Source of the DNA: Streptomyces collinus Tu 365
Lineage (GTDB): Bacteria > Actinomycetota > Actinomycetes > Streptomycetales > Streptomycetaceae
Assembly: GCF_000444875.1 (NCBI RefSeq)
Contig: NC_021985.1
Span: forward strand, 5,166,170 to 5,230,169
Reading direction: 5' to 3'
DNA length: 64,000 nucleotides
Shown: positions 33,690 to 41,814 of the stretch, one piece after another
Layout of the letters: the number at the start of each line of letters is the position of its first letter
Numbering within the stretch: the first letter of the stretch is position 1
Made by a program: the position numbers and the translations under genes
Notes under the pieces: generated by a model
What the model was told of the DNA's origin: nothing
The model's database searches: none
What the model saw: only the letters and a program-made list of their open reading frames with translations

Positions 33690-34943
33690 ATGCCTCGATG
33701 GAAGACCTTGCCGGACGAGCTGGATCCGCAGATCAAGGAGTTCACCGGCCAGTTGCGGCGGCTCGTGGACCGCAGTGGTCTGAGCATCGCGGTGCTGGCC
33801 GACCGGACCGGCTACAGCAAGACCTCCTGGGAGCGCTACCTGGGCGGGCGGCTGCTCGCGCCCAAGGGCGCGGTCATCGCGCTCGCCGAGGTCACCGGCG
33901 CCAGCCCCGTCCATCTCACCACCCTGTGGGAGCTGGCCGAACGTGCCTGGAGCCGGGCGGAGATGCGGCACGACCCCACCATGGAGCAGAGACGTATCAG
34001 CCAGGCACGCGCCGCCCTCGGTGAGTTCGGGGCGGCCGAGGCGGGCGGCGGCGCCACGACGGCCCGCGGGGGCACCGGCACCACCGCGGCCCCCGGGTCC
34101 GCGGGCCCGGCGGACGCCGTTCCGTCGATCCCGCCGCAGCCGACGCCGTCCGACGCCGACGCACGCCGGCACGCCGACGGGCGGCCGGCCACGGACGGGC
34201 ACCAGGACGGTGCCGGCGGCTCGGGCGCCGAGGTCAACTCCTGGCGGATCGCGGGCTATCAGGGACCCTCCCCGGCGAGCGGCCGCCCCGGCGGCGCCGC
34301 AGGGGCGCGGCCCCAGCCCGCGCCGGACGGCCCGGGCCGTCCGCCGGGCAACCCGAATCCGTACCGCGGTCAGCCGCCGGCGTCACAGGCGCCGGCCGCG
34401 TCACAGGCGCCACAGGCACCGCGGCCCGCCGCGGGCGCCACCGGCACGGGCGGCAAGCGGCGGCTGACGATGTTCCTCGCGGGGGTCGTCGGCGTCCTCG
34501 TCGTCGTCGCCGCGGTCTTCTTCCTCACCCGGCCGGACGTGGGCCGCAAGGAGGCGAACGCCACCAAGTCGCCCTCCCCGGGCGCCAGCGGCGACCCCAC
34601 CCCGCCCCCCGGAGTCAAGTGCGGCGGCTCCTCCTGCACCGGCAAGGACGCCGAGTCCATGGGGTGCAGCGGCGACCTGGTGACCACCGCGAAGACGGCC
34701 GCCCTCGGCACCGTCACCCTGGAGGTCCGCTACAGCAGGACCTGCGGCACGGCCTGGGGGCGGATCACCGGCGGCAGCAAGGGGGACCGGGTCCAGGTCT
34801 CCGTGGGCAAGACCCGGCAGAGCGGTGACATCACCGAGGTCGGCGACACCATCGCCTACACCCCCATGGTCGCCGTGAAGGACGCGGCCGAGGCCAAGGC
34901 ATGCGCGACCCTCGCCTCCGGGCGTACCGGCTGCACGAAGTAG
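33690..34943 (+). CDS. HTH-domain membrane protein with DUF2690 ectodomain
   Basis: A protein of 417 aa from the ATG at 33690 (AGAGGGGGG upstream). The N-terminal 75 residues form an XRE-type helix-turn-helix (LDRSGLSIAVLADRTGYSKTSWERY region and VTGASPVHLTTLWELAERAW). A long disordered linker and one membrane helix (LTMFLAGVVGVLVVVAAVFFLT) follow, then an exported C-terminal domain with four Cys (KCGGSSCTGKDAESMGC and YSRTCG), the DUF2690/YjfA-like fold. The layout suggests a transmembrane regulator that senses outside conditions and binds DNA inside. A possible ECF-type promoter lies 165 bp upstream. No partner gene is adjacent. Confidence 0.85.
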   Translation: MPRWKTLPDELDPQIKEFTGQLRRLVDRSGLSIAVLADRTGYSKTSWERYLGGRLLAPKGAVIALAEVTGASPVHLTTLWELAERAWSRAEMRHDPTMEQRRISQARAALGEFGAAEAGGGATTARGGTGTTAAPGSAGPADAVPSIPPQPTPSDADARRHADGRPATDGHQDGAGGSGAEVNSWRIAGYQGPSPASGRPGGAAGARPQPAPDGPGRPPGNPNPYRGQPPASQAPAASQAPQAPRPAAGATGTGGKRRLTMFLAGVVGVLVVVAAVFFLTRPDVGRKEANATKSPSPGASGDPTPPPGVKCGGSSCTGKDAESMGCSGDLVTTAKTAALGTVTLEVRYSRTCGTAWGRITGGSKGDRVQVSVGKTRQSGDITEVGDTIAYTPMVAVKDAAEAKACATLASGRTGCTK

Positions 34944-34980
34944 ACGGCCCGGACGACGTGGACGGCACCGCACGCTCGTA

Positions 34981-35015
34981 GAGCGGTGAGCGGTGAGCGG
35001 TGAGCGGTGAGCGGT
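34981..35015. repeat. Five tandem copies of GAGCGGT
   Basis: Exact heptamer array of 35 bp in the intergenic region between the HTH/DUF2690 gene and mdh. Outside a reading frame, such an array can change length freely and alter promoter spacing. Confidence 0.95.
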
Positions 35016-35272
35016 CGAACGGCGGACGCCGCCGGTGGTCACCGTTCCGGGTGGAATTCGTGAGGCGGACGCATGGCCCGGCGGATCCCGGGAACGCGAA
35101 CCGTACCCCCATGGGAGTCCGGCAATCCGGTACCCCCCCCGGCGGCCGTCCTCGTCCCTCCTCTCCCGGACGGGCGGCCGCCTTCTGCCGACCGGGCACC
35201 CGGCTTGTGGGCTGGGCCACAGGGCCCCGGACGTCTCGCATGCCGGATGCGCGATAGCCTGACCGCTGGATC

Positions 35273-35290
35273 TCTCTTGACGCCAAGAGA
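35273..35290. promoter_or_regulatory. Candidate operator of mdh
   Basis: Perfect 7-bp inverted repeat TCTCTTG / CAAGAGA with four-base spacer ACGC. It is placed between the -10-like box (GATAGC, near 35253) and the mdh ribosome site. The cognate regulator is not known to me. Confidence 0.5.
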
Positions 35291-35347
35291 TCGATCATCC
35301 GCACGGGGCAGCGAAGCCCCACCGCCAGCTGTCATACGGAGAACGCC

Positions 35348-36337
35348 ATGACCCGCACTCCCGTGAACGTCACCGTCACCGGCGCGGCCGGCCAGATCGG
35401 TTACGCCCTGCTCTTCCGCATCGCCTCCGGCCAGCTGCTCGGCGCGGACGTGCCGGTCAAGCTGCGCCTCCTGGAGATCACCCCGGCGCTCAAGGCCGCC
35501 GAGGGCACCGCCATGGAGCTGGACGACTGCGCGTTCCCGCTGCTCCAGGGCATCGACATCACGGACGACCCGAACGTGGCCTTCGACGGCGCCAACGTGG
35601 CCCTCCTCGTCGGCGCCCGCCCCCGCACCAAGGGCATGGAGCGCGGTGACCTGCTGGAGGCCAACGGCGGCATCTTCAAGCCGCAGGGCAAGGCCATCAA
35701 CGACCACGCCGCCGACGACATCAAGGTCCTCGTGGTCGGCAACCCGGCCAACACCAACGCGCTCATCGCGCAGGCCGCCGCGCCGGACGTGCCGGCCGAG
35801 CGCTTCACCGCGATGACCCGTCTGGACCACAACCGCGCGCTGACCCAGCTCGCGAAGAAGACCGGCTCGACGGTCGCGGACATCAAGCGCCTGACCATCT
35901 GGGGCAACCACTCCGCCACCCAGTACCCGGACATCTTCCACGCCACGGTCGCCGGCAAGAACGCCGCCGAGGTCGTGAACGACGAGAAGTGGCTGGCCGA
36001 GGACTTCATCCCGACCGTCGCCAAGCGCGGTGCCGCGATCATCGAGGCCCGTGGCGCCTCCTCCGCGGCCTCCGCCGCCAACGCCGCCATCGACCACGTG
36101 CACACCTGGGTCAACGGCACCGCCGAGGGCGACTGGACCTCCATGGGCATCCCGTCGGACGGCTCCTACGGCGTCCCGGAGGGCCTGATCTCCTCCTTCC
36201 CGGTCACCACCAAGGACGGCAAGTACGAGATCGTCCAGGGCCTGGACATCAACGAGTTCTCCCGCGCCCGCATCGACGCCTCCGTCCAGGAGCTCGCCGA
36301 GGAGCGCGAGGCGGTCCGTTCCCTGGGCCTCATCTGA
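35348..36337 (+). CDS. mdh: Malate dehydrogenase (NAD-dependent)
   Basis: TCA-cycle enzyme of 329 aa, of the 330-residue actinobacterial/cytosolic-type MDH group. The dinucleotide motif is VTGAAGQIGYALLFRI; the substrate arginines lie in VGARPRTKGMERGDLL and MTRLDHNRAL; the catalytic histidine is His188 in WGNHSATQYPD. ACGGAGAACGCC precedes the ATG. It is monocistronic, followed by a strong terminator, and probably controlled through the palindrome at 35273-35290. Complete and of normal length. Confidence 0.98.
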   Translation: MTRTPVNVTVTGAAGQIGYALLFRIASGQLLGADVPVKLRLLEITPALKAAEGTAMELDDCAFPLLQGIDITDDPNVAFDGANVALLVGARPRTKGMERGDLLEANGGIFKPQGKAINDHAADDIKVLVVGNPANTNALIAQAAAPDVPAERFTAMTRLDHNRALTQLAKKTGSTVADIKRLTIWGNHSATQYPDIFHATVAGKNAAEVVNDEKWLAEDFIPTVAKRGAAIIEARGASSAASAANAAIDHVHTWVNGTAEGDWTSMGIPSDGSYGVPEGLISSFPVTTKDGKYEIVQGLDINEFSRARIDASVQELAEEREAVRSLGLI

Positions 36338-36367
36338 GCCCGACTCGGGCGGTTTCGCCACGAGTGT

Positions 36368-36409
36368 GCGCGGGCCCTGTTCCGGTTTCGTCCGGAGCGG
36401 GGCCCGCGC
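36368..36409 (+). terminator. mdh terminator
   Basis: GCGCGGGCCC (36368-36377) pairs with GGGCCCGCGC (36400-36409); an inner CCGG/CCGG extends the stem. It is followed by CCCCTTTTCG, one of the few T-runs in this window, so it resembles a true intrinsic terminator. Confidence 0.78.
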
Positions 36410-36466
36410 CCCTTTTCGCCGCTACTGTCGACAGCAGTACAGGGCGGGCGTTTCGGGGGGTTCGTG

Positions 36467-37531
36467 ATGAGCGGATGGAACGGTTGGACGGGCGGGGAGG
36501 GGCACGACCCGGGTCCCGAGCGTGAGCCGGGTGCCGACAGAGGCCGGCCGGCCTGGTCGTCCGGGCCGGTCACCCCGCCCGCGTGGGCGTCCGAGGAGAC
36601 CCGCACCGCGCCCCTGACCCCGGCCGCGGCCCCCGCCGACACCCCGGCACCGCCGCCCTGGGCCACCGCCCCCACGCAGGCGGGCGTCCCGTCCGCACCG
36701 GTACCGGACGTGCCGCCGTCCCACCCGCAGGCGTACTCGCCGCCGTACCCGTCGTACGGGCCCGCGCCCGCCCCCCGTTCCGCGCGCGGCGGCCGGATGG
36801 TCGCCCTGGTCCTGGCGATGGTGCTGGTCGGAGCCGGGGCCGGCTTCGGGGTCTGGTACCTCGGCCGGGACCGCGGCGGCACCGGTACCCCGGCGGCGTC
36901 CGCGCCCGCGACCGGCGTCTCCGCCTCCGCCTCGGAGGCATCGGACGCCTCGGACGACTCCGCCGGCGGCGACCCGTCCGCCGGCTCCGGCTCGTCCCCC
37001 GATTCCGGTTCCGGCTCCGGCACGAGTTCCGGCACCTCCTCCGACCCGGCGGCCGCCGACCCGGGCCCGACGGCACCGGCGGGCTACCGCCTCGTCCACG
37101 ACCCCGTCGGCTACGCCGTCTCCGTACCCTCGGGCTGGACCCGGCGCGAGAAGCGGGGCGAGAAGGCGGCCGTGGTGTTCTACGACTCCCCGTCCGACGG
37201 CCGCCAGCTGCAGATCTTCGAGCTGTCCGAGGCCACCGTCACCGAGTCGCTGGACCTCGCCGAGAACGACCCGGGCTACGGCTACGCCCGCGAGCCCGGC
37301 TACCAGGCCCTCGACCGCGCCACCGGAGACACCTGGGTGGAGCTGTCCTACCGCTACGACGACCCCGCCAAGGGCGCTCGCCGCGTCGTCGATCACCGCT
37401 TCCGTGCGGCCGACGGCACCCTGTACGCCATCCGCGCCAGCGGACCGGAGCGGCTGTCCGACGCTCTGGTGCGGGCACCGCTCACCACGGCCCTGGCCTC
37501 GTTCTGCCCGACGGGCGCGGCCTGCGCGTAG
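36467..37531 (+). CDS. Anchored exported protein of unknown function
   Basis: A protein of 354 aa. About 105 Pro/Ala/Thr-rich cytoplasmic residues precede one membrane helix (GRMVALVLAMVLVGAGAGFGVWYLG), then a Ser/Asp/Gly-rich linker and a globular exported domain of about 150 residues (YRLVHDPVGYAVSVPSGW, then RQLQIFELSEATV and WVELSYRYDDPAKGARR). The layout resembles the extracellular sensor parts found on serine/threonine kinases, but no kinase is present. The ATG at 36467 follows GGGGGG by six bases; GTG at 36464 is possible. Its stop is 4 bp from that of the convergent MFS gene. Confidence 0.78.
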   Translation: MSGWNGWTGGEGHDPGPEREPGADRGRPAWSSGPVTPPAWASEETRTAPLTPAAAPADTPAPPPWATAPTQAGVPSAPVPDVPPSHPQAYSPPYPSYGPAPAPRSARGGRMVALVLAMVLVGAGAGFGVWYLGRDRGGTGTPAASAPATGVSASASEASDASDDSAGGDPSAGSGSSPDSGSGSGTSSGTSSDPAAADPGPTAPAGYRLVHDPVGYAVSVPSGWTRREKRGEKAAVVFYDSPSDGRQLQIFELSEATVTESLDLAENDPGYGYAREPGYQALDRATGDTWVELSYRYDDPAKGARRVVDHRFRAADGTLYAIRASGPERLSDALVRAPLTTALASFCPTGAACA

Positions 37532-37535
37532 TGGT

Positions 37536-38951
37536 TCAGGAGCGGGGCAGTGCCGCTTCCCGGCCTTCCTGGCCTTCCTGGCCTTCCCGGCCGGCTGTGA
37601 CCGCGCGGTCGGTGGCGCGGCCGCCGTAGCCGGCGGTCACCAGGGCCGTCGCCGCCAGGACCACCACGGCGACCGTGCGCAGGGCCGGGCCCATGCCGTG
37701 GGCGAGGTCGGGGTGGGCGGAGAGGACGGTCCCGGTGACCGCGACGCCGAGGGCGGCGCCGGTCTCGCGGGCGGTGGTGCCCAGGCCGGAGCCGAGGCCC
37801 GCCTGGTGCGCGGGGAGCGAGGTGACCACCCCGAGGGTCAGGGCGGGCATCGACAGACCGGTGCCGGCCGAGACGACCAGCAGCCAGCCGGCGTAGGCCC
37901 CGTAGGAGGTTCCCGCGTCGACCGTGGAGACGCCGAGCAGACCGAGGCCGATGAGGGCGAGCCCGGTGCCGATGACCGCGCGCGGCCGGTCCGCCCAGCG
38001 CGCGGCCAGCCGCTGCGCGAGTGCCATGCCCACGGGCAGCGGCAGGATCGCGACGCCGGTGAGAGCCGCTCCGTAGCCCTTCACCTCCTGCAGGTACTGC
38101 GAGTTGACGAAGAACAGGGCGAACAGGCCGAAGAACCCGGTGGCGGTGCCGAGGGAGGCGGCGCGCAGCCGGGAGGAGGCGAAGACGCGCGGGTCGAACA
38201 GCGGGGCGGCCGAGCGCAGGGCGTGCACGGTGAACACGGTGAGCAGCAGGGCGCCCGCGGCGAAGGCGCCGAGGATGCGGGCGGAGGCCCAGCCGTAGTC
38301 CGGGCCCTCGATGATGCCGAACAGGACCGCGACCAGCCCGGCGGTGAGCAGCAGGGTGCCCACCGGGTCCGGGTGGGCGAGGCGGGAGCGCTCGGTGCGT
38401 GGGGTCGTGACGGCGACCGCGGCGGCGAGCAGCGCGGCGAGCGGGACCATGACCGCGAACAGGGCCCGCCAGGACAGGAACTGCCCGGCCAGGCCGCCGC
38501 CCAGGTTGCCGGCGGCGCCGCCCAGGCCGAGCGACAGGGTCCAGGCGGCCATCGAGCGGGTCCGGTGCTCGGGCGCGGACAGCCGCATGAGGATCGACAG
38601 GGTGGCCGGGGTGATCAGGGCCGCTCCGGCGCCGGACAGGCCACGGCCCGCGATCAGCGCGGCCGGGCCGGTGGCCAGCGCGCTGGTGGTGGCACCCGCC
38701 GCGAACAGGCCGAGCCCGGTGAGCAGCGCGCCCTTGTGGCCGAACCGGTCGCCGAGCGCGCCCGCCGGGACGAGGAGCCCGGCGAAGACGATGACGTACG
38801 CGTCGACCGTCCACATGATCTCGCTGTGCGCGGGGTGCAGCGAGGACGCGGCGAGCTGCGGGATCAGCAGGTTGACGGCGGCGACCATGCTCTGGGCGAC
38901 CAGGACGCAGGCGCACAGCGCGAGCAGGGTGGGGCGTTTCAGGGCGTGCAC
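37536..38951 (-). CDS. MFS transporter, DHA2 family (14-TM drug exporter type)
   Basis: A proton-driven exporter of 471 aa with 14 hydrophobic helices. Helix 1 is TLLALCACVLVAQSMVAAVN; motif A is ALGDRFGHKGALLTG, and the motif C region GRGLSGAGAALITPATLSIL is typical of the drug:H+ antiporter group. The GTG at 38951 has GGGAGGA nine bases upstream; the earlier GTG at 38957 is too close to it. Divergent from a LysR regulator 107 bp away, which probably controls it. Substrate unknown. Confidence 0.9.
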   Translation of the reverse strand: MHALKRPTLLALCACVLVAQSMVAAVNLLIPQLAASSLHPAHSEIMWTVDAYVIVFAGLLVPAGALGDRFGHKGALLTGLGLFAAGATTSALATGPAALIAGRGLSGAGAALITPATLSILMRLSAPEHRTRSMAAWTLSLGLGGAAGNLGGGLAGQFLSWRALFAVMVPLAALLAAAVAVTTPRTERSRLAHPDPVGTLLLTAGLVAVLFGIIEGPDYGWASARILGAFAAGALLLTVFTVHALRSAAPLFDPRVFASSRLRAASLGTATGFFGLFALFFVNSQYLQEVKGYGAALTGVAILPLPVGMALAQRLAARWADRPRAVIGTGLALIGLGLLGVSTVDAGTSYGAYAGWLLVVSAGTGLSMPALTLGVVTSLPAHQAGLGSGLGTTARETGAALGVAVTGTVLSAHPDLAHGMGPALRTVAVVVLAATALVTAGYGGRATDRAVTAGREGQEGQEGREAALPRS

Positions 38952-39058
38952 GGGCACGGCTCCTCCCGGGAGCTGAGCGGTTGGTGTGGGATGCCCCGTC
39001 ACCGTAGGCTCGCCGGTGACCTGCTTTCCAGTGCAACCTTTGCAAGGAACAGTTGCGC
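38952..39058. promoter_or_regulatory. MFS/LysR divergent promoter
   Basis: A short region with TTGCG-catga-CGCAA (39053-39067) straddling the LysR start codon and TTGCAAGGAACAGTTGCG just upstream. LysR regulators commonly bind T-N11-A sites in such regions and repress their own gene. Confidence 0.45.
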
Positions 39059-39988
39059 ATGACGCAATCCACCGGCTCACCCCCCGGCGTCGACCTCAAT
39101 CTGCTGCTCGCGCTGGACGTGCTCCTGGAGGAGCAGAGCGTCCAGGGCGCCGCGCGCCGCCTGCACCTGTCGGAGCCGGCCATGAGCCGCACGCTGGGCC
39201 GCATCCGCAAGGCGCTCGGCGACCCGGTGCTGGTGCGCGCCGGACGGCGGATGGTGCCGACCCCGCACGCGCTGGCCGTGCGCGCCGAGGTCGGCGCGGT
39301 CGTGGAGCGGGCCCGGGCCCTGTTCGCGCCGGACCGGGACACCGACCTGCGCACCGTCAGCCGCACCTTCACGATCCTCGGCCACGACACGATCGCCGCC
39401 ACCCACGGCGCCGCCCTGTTCGCGCGGGCCGCCCGCGAGGCGCCCGGCGTCCGTCTGCGCTTCCTGTCCGAGAGCCACGTGGACGGCCCGTTCCTGCGCC
39501 AGGGCACCGCCGATCTGGAGGTCGGCGTGATCGACACCGTCGACCCCGAGGTGCACGTGGAGACCGTGCACGAGGAGCGCATGCTGGGCGTCGTACGGGC
39601 CGGGCACCCGCTGCTCGCGGGTGAGCTGACGGCCGCACGGTTCGCGGCGGAGGCCGGCCACCTCATCGTCTCGCGGCGGGGCCGGCAGCACGGGCCGGTC
39701 GACGACGCGCTGGCGGCTCTCGGTCTGGAGCGGCGGGTGGTGGGCACCGTCGGCACCTATCCGGCGTCACTCTTCGTGTTGCGCGACACCGACCTGATCG
39801 GGCTGATCGGCCACTGGGGCCGCCCGCTGGCCACCACCCTGGGCCTGGTCGCCTTCGAGGTGCCGCTCGAACTCCCCGCGCTCAAGGTCGGGTTCGCCTG
39901 GCACCCGCGCCACGACGCCGACCCCGCCCACGCCTGGCTGCGCGACTGCGTACGCGAGGTGCTGCGAAGCGAGCCGCCCGGCCCGTGA
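39059..39988 (+). CDS. LysR-family transcriptional regulator
   Basis: A regulator of 309 aa. The N-terminal winged helix-turn-helix (DLNLLLALDVLLEEQSVQGA, then RRLHLSEPAMSRTLGRIRKA) is of the NodD/LinR-like subgroup, followed by an effector-binding domain of the periplasmic-binding fold (FTILGHDTIAATHGAAL onward). The ATG at 39059 is preferred over a TTG at 39053 and has AAGGAAC upstream. It is divergent from the MFS exporter, the usual arrangement for an effector-dependent regulator and its target. It also lies ahead of the betaine operon, but 190 bp and no visible shared site separate them. Confidence 0.9.
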   Translation: MTQSTGSPPGVDLNLLLALDVLLEEQSVQGAARRLHLSEPAMSRTLGRIRKALGDPVLVRAGRRMVPTPHALAVRAEVGAVVERARALFAPDRDTDLRTVSRTFTILGHDTIAATHGAALFARAAREAPGVRLRFLSESHVDGPFLRQGTADLEVGVIDTVDPEVHVETVHEERMLGVVRAGHPLLAGELTAARFAAEAGHLIVSRRGRQHGPVDDALAALGLERRVVGTVGTYPASLFVLRDTDLIGLIGHWGRPLATTLGLVAFEVPLELPALKVGFAWHPRHDADPAHAWLRDCVREVLRSEPPGP

Positions 39989-40177
39989 CCCAGCGTGCCC
40001 GCCCGGTCGGCGCCGGGTCGGCTATGTCCGGTTTATCCCCGCCGTTCAGTGACCCCGCTTACTTTCCCCGTCGATCGCGCATGCGGACGACGGGCCCTGG
40101 GCAGGCGGTGGCGGTCCCCGAGCGTGACACGACTGTGACACAGGGGCGCGGAACAGGAACGGAAGGCAATACCGATC

Positions 40178-41698
40178 ATGGCGGACAGAACGGAACGACA
40201 GGCCCGGGCGACGATCCACGCGGGCGGCGAGTGGCTGGAGGCGGTCTCCGGCGCCACGCGCGACATCCTCGACCCCGCGGACGCCCGGCCGTTCGCCGTG
40301 GTCGCCGAGGGCGACGAGAAGGACGCGGAGCGGGCGGTGGCCGCCGCCCGCCAGGCGTTCGACCACGGCCCCTGGCCCGGCACCCCCGTCGCCGAGCGCG
40401 CCGCCCTGCTGCGCCGGGTCGCCGGCCTGCTCGTGCGCGACCGCGAGCGGCTCGGCCTGCTGGAGAGCCGCGACGCGGGCAAGACCGCCGAGGAGGGCCG
40501 CGTCGACATCGACTGCGTCGCCGACGCCTTCCGCTACTTCGCCGACCTCGTCGCGGCCGAGGCCCCCGGCCGGGTCGTCGACGCGGGCTCACCCGACGTC
40601 CACAGCGTCGTCGTGCACGAGCCGGTCGGCGTCTGCGCGCTGATCACCCCCTGGAACTACCCGCTGCTCCAGGCCAGTTGGAAGATCGCTCCGGCGCTCG
40701 CCGCCGGCAACACCTTCGTGATCAAGCCCAGCGAGATCACCCCCATGACGACGATCGCGCTGCTCGAACTGCTCACCGAGGCCGGCCTGCCCGACGGCGT
40801 GGCCAACCTCGTCACCGGACCCGGCCACACCGTCGGCGCCCGGCTCGCCGAGCACCCCGGCGTCGACCTGGTCTCCTTCACCGGCGGCCTGGCCAGCGGC
40901 ACCAAGGTCGCCCAGGCGGCCGCCCCGACCGTGAAGAAGGTCGCCCTCGAACTCGGCGGAAAGAATCCCAACGTCGTCTTCGCCGACGCCTGCGCCACCG
41001 AGGAGGGCTTCGACACCGCCGTCGACCAGGCCCTCAACGCCGCCTTCATCCACAGCGGCCAGGTCTGCTCGGCCGGCGGCCGGCTCATCGTCGAGGAGTC
41101 CGTCCGGGACCGCTTCGTCGCCGAACTCGCCCGCCGCGCCCAGCGGATCCGGCTCGGCCGGGGCACCGAGGACGGCGTCGAGTGCGGCCCCCTCGTCTCC
41201 GAGCAGCAACGGGCCAAGGTCGAGGCGTACGTCGCCTCCGCACTCGCCGAGGGCGCGGTGCTGCGCTGCGGCGGCCGGCGTCCCGAACCGGCCCCCGAAC
41301 GCCCGGAGAGCGGCTACTTCTACGAGCCGACCGTCCTCGACGCCTGCCACCGCGAGATGAAGGTCGTGCGCGAGGAGGTCTTCGGCCCGGTGCTCACGGT
41401 GGAGACCTTCCGTACCGAGGAGGAGGCCGTGTTCCTGGCCAACGACACCGAGTACGGCCTCGCCGGCGCCGTGTGGACCGCCGACGCCGGCCGGGCCCGC
41501 AGGGTCGCGGGCCGGCTGCGCCACGGCACCGTCTGGATCAACGACTTCCACCCCTACCTGCCGCAGGCGGAGTGGGGCGGCTTCGGCCGCAGCGGCACGG
41601 GCCGCGAACTGGGCCCCGCCGGGCTCGCCGAGTACCGCGAGACCAAGCACGTCTACCAGAACCTCGCACCGAAGCCGGTGCGCTGGTTCGCCGGCTGA
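40178..41698 (+). CDS. betB: Betaine-aldehyde dehydrogenase (ALDH family)
   Basis: NAD(P)-dependent aldehyde dehydrogenase of 506 aa; in this operon it most likely oxidises betaine aldehyde to glycine betaine. The catalytic cysteine is Cys297 in SGQVCSAGGRL and the general base Glu258 in ALELGGKNPNVVF. The nucleotide-binding block is PWNYPLLQASWKIAPAL and IKPSEITP. GGAAGG lies ten bases before the ATG. It is the first gene of a run with a choline-dehydrogenase-like enzyme and a three-gene ABC importer, which supports the substrate assignment; sequence alone gives only the ALDH family. Confidence 0.92.
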   Translation: MADRTERQARATIHAGGEWLEAVSGATRDILDPADARPFAVVAEGDEKDAERAVAAARQAFDHGPWPGTPVAERAALLRRVAGLLVRDRERLGLLESRDAGKTAEEGRVDIDCVADAFRYFADLVAAEAPGRVVDAGSPDVHSVVVHEPVGVCALITPWNYPLLQASWKIAPALAAGNTFVIKPSEITPMTTIALLELLTEAGLPDGVANLVTGPGHTVGARLAEHPGVDLVSFTGGLASGTKVAQAAAPTVKKVALELGGKNPNVVFADACATEEGFDTAVDQALNAAFIHSGQVCSAGGRLIVEESVRDRFVAELARRAQRIRLGRGTEDGVECGPLVSEQQRAKVEAYVASALAEGAVLRCGGRRPEPAPERPESGYFYEPTVLDACHREMKVVREEVFGPVLTVETFRTEEEAVFLANDTEYGLAGAVWTADAGRARRVAGRLRHGTVWINDFHPYLPQAEWGGFGRSGTGRELGPAGLAEYRETKHVYQNLAPKPVRWFAG

Positions 41699-41814
41699 CC
41701 CACCCCTCCCGGCCGGCGTCGTGAGCCCGCGGCGCACGAGTCCGGGAGCAGGGCCCCACACTTCCCCGCTCCCGGACTCCGCCTGTCCTCCCACCCCCCA
41801 GGAGTAACCACCTC

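Larger units (their letters stand above)
34944..35347. promoter_or_regulatory. mdh upstream region with heptamer array and palindrome
   Basis: A region of 404 bp without a gene. It contains five tandem GAGCGGT heptamers (34981-35015), a -10-like GATAGC/TAGCCT box near 35253-35260, and the perfect palindrome TCTCTTG-acgc-CAAGAGA at 35273-35290. The palindrome lies just downstream of the presumed start of transcription and about 60 bp before the mdh ATG, the place for a repressor. Confidence 0.55.
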
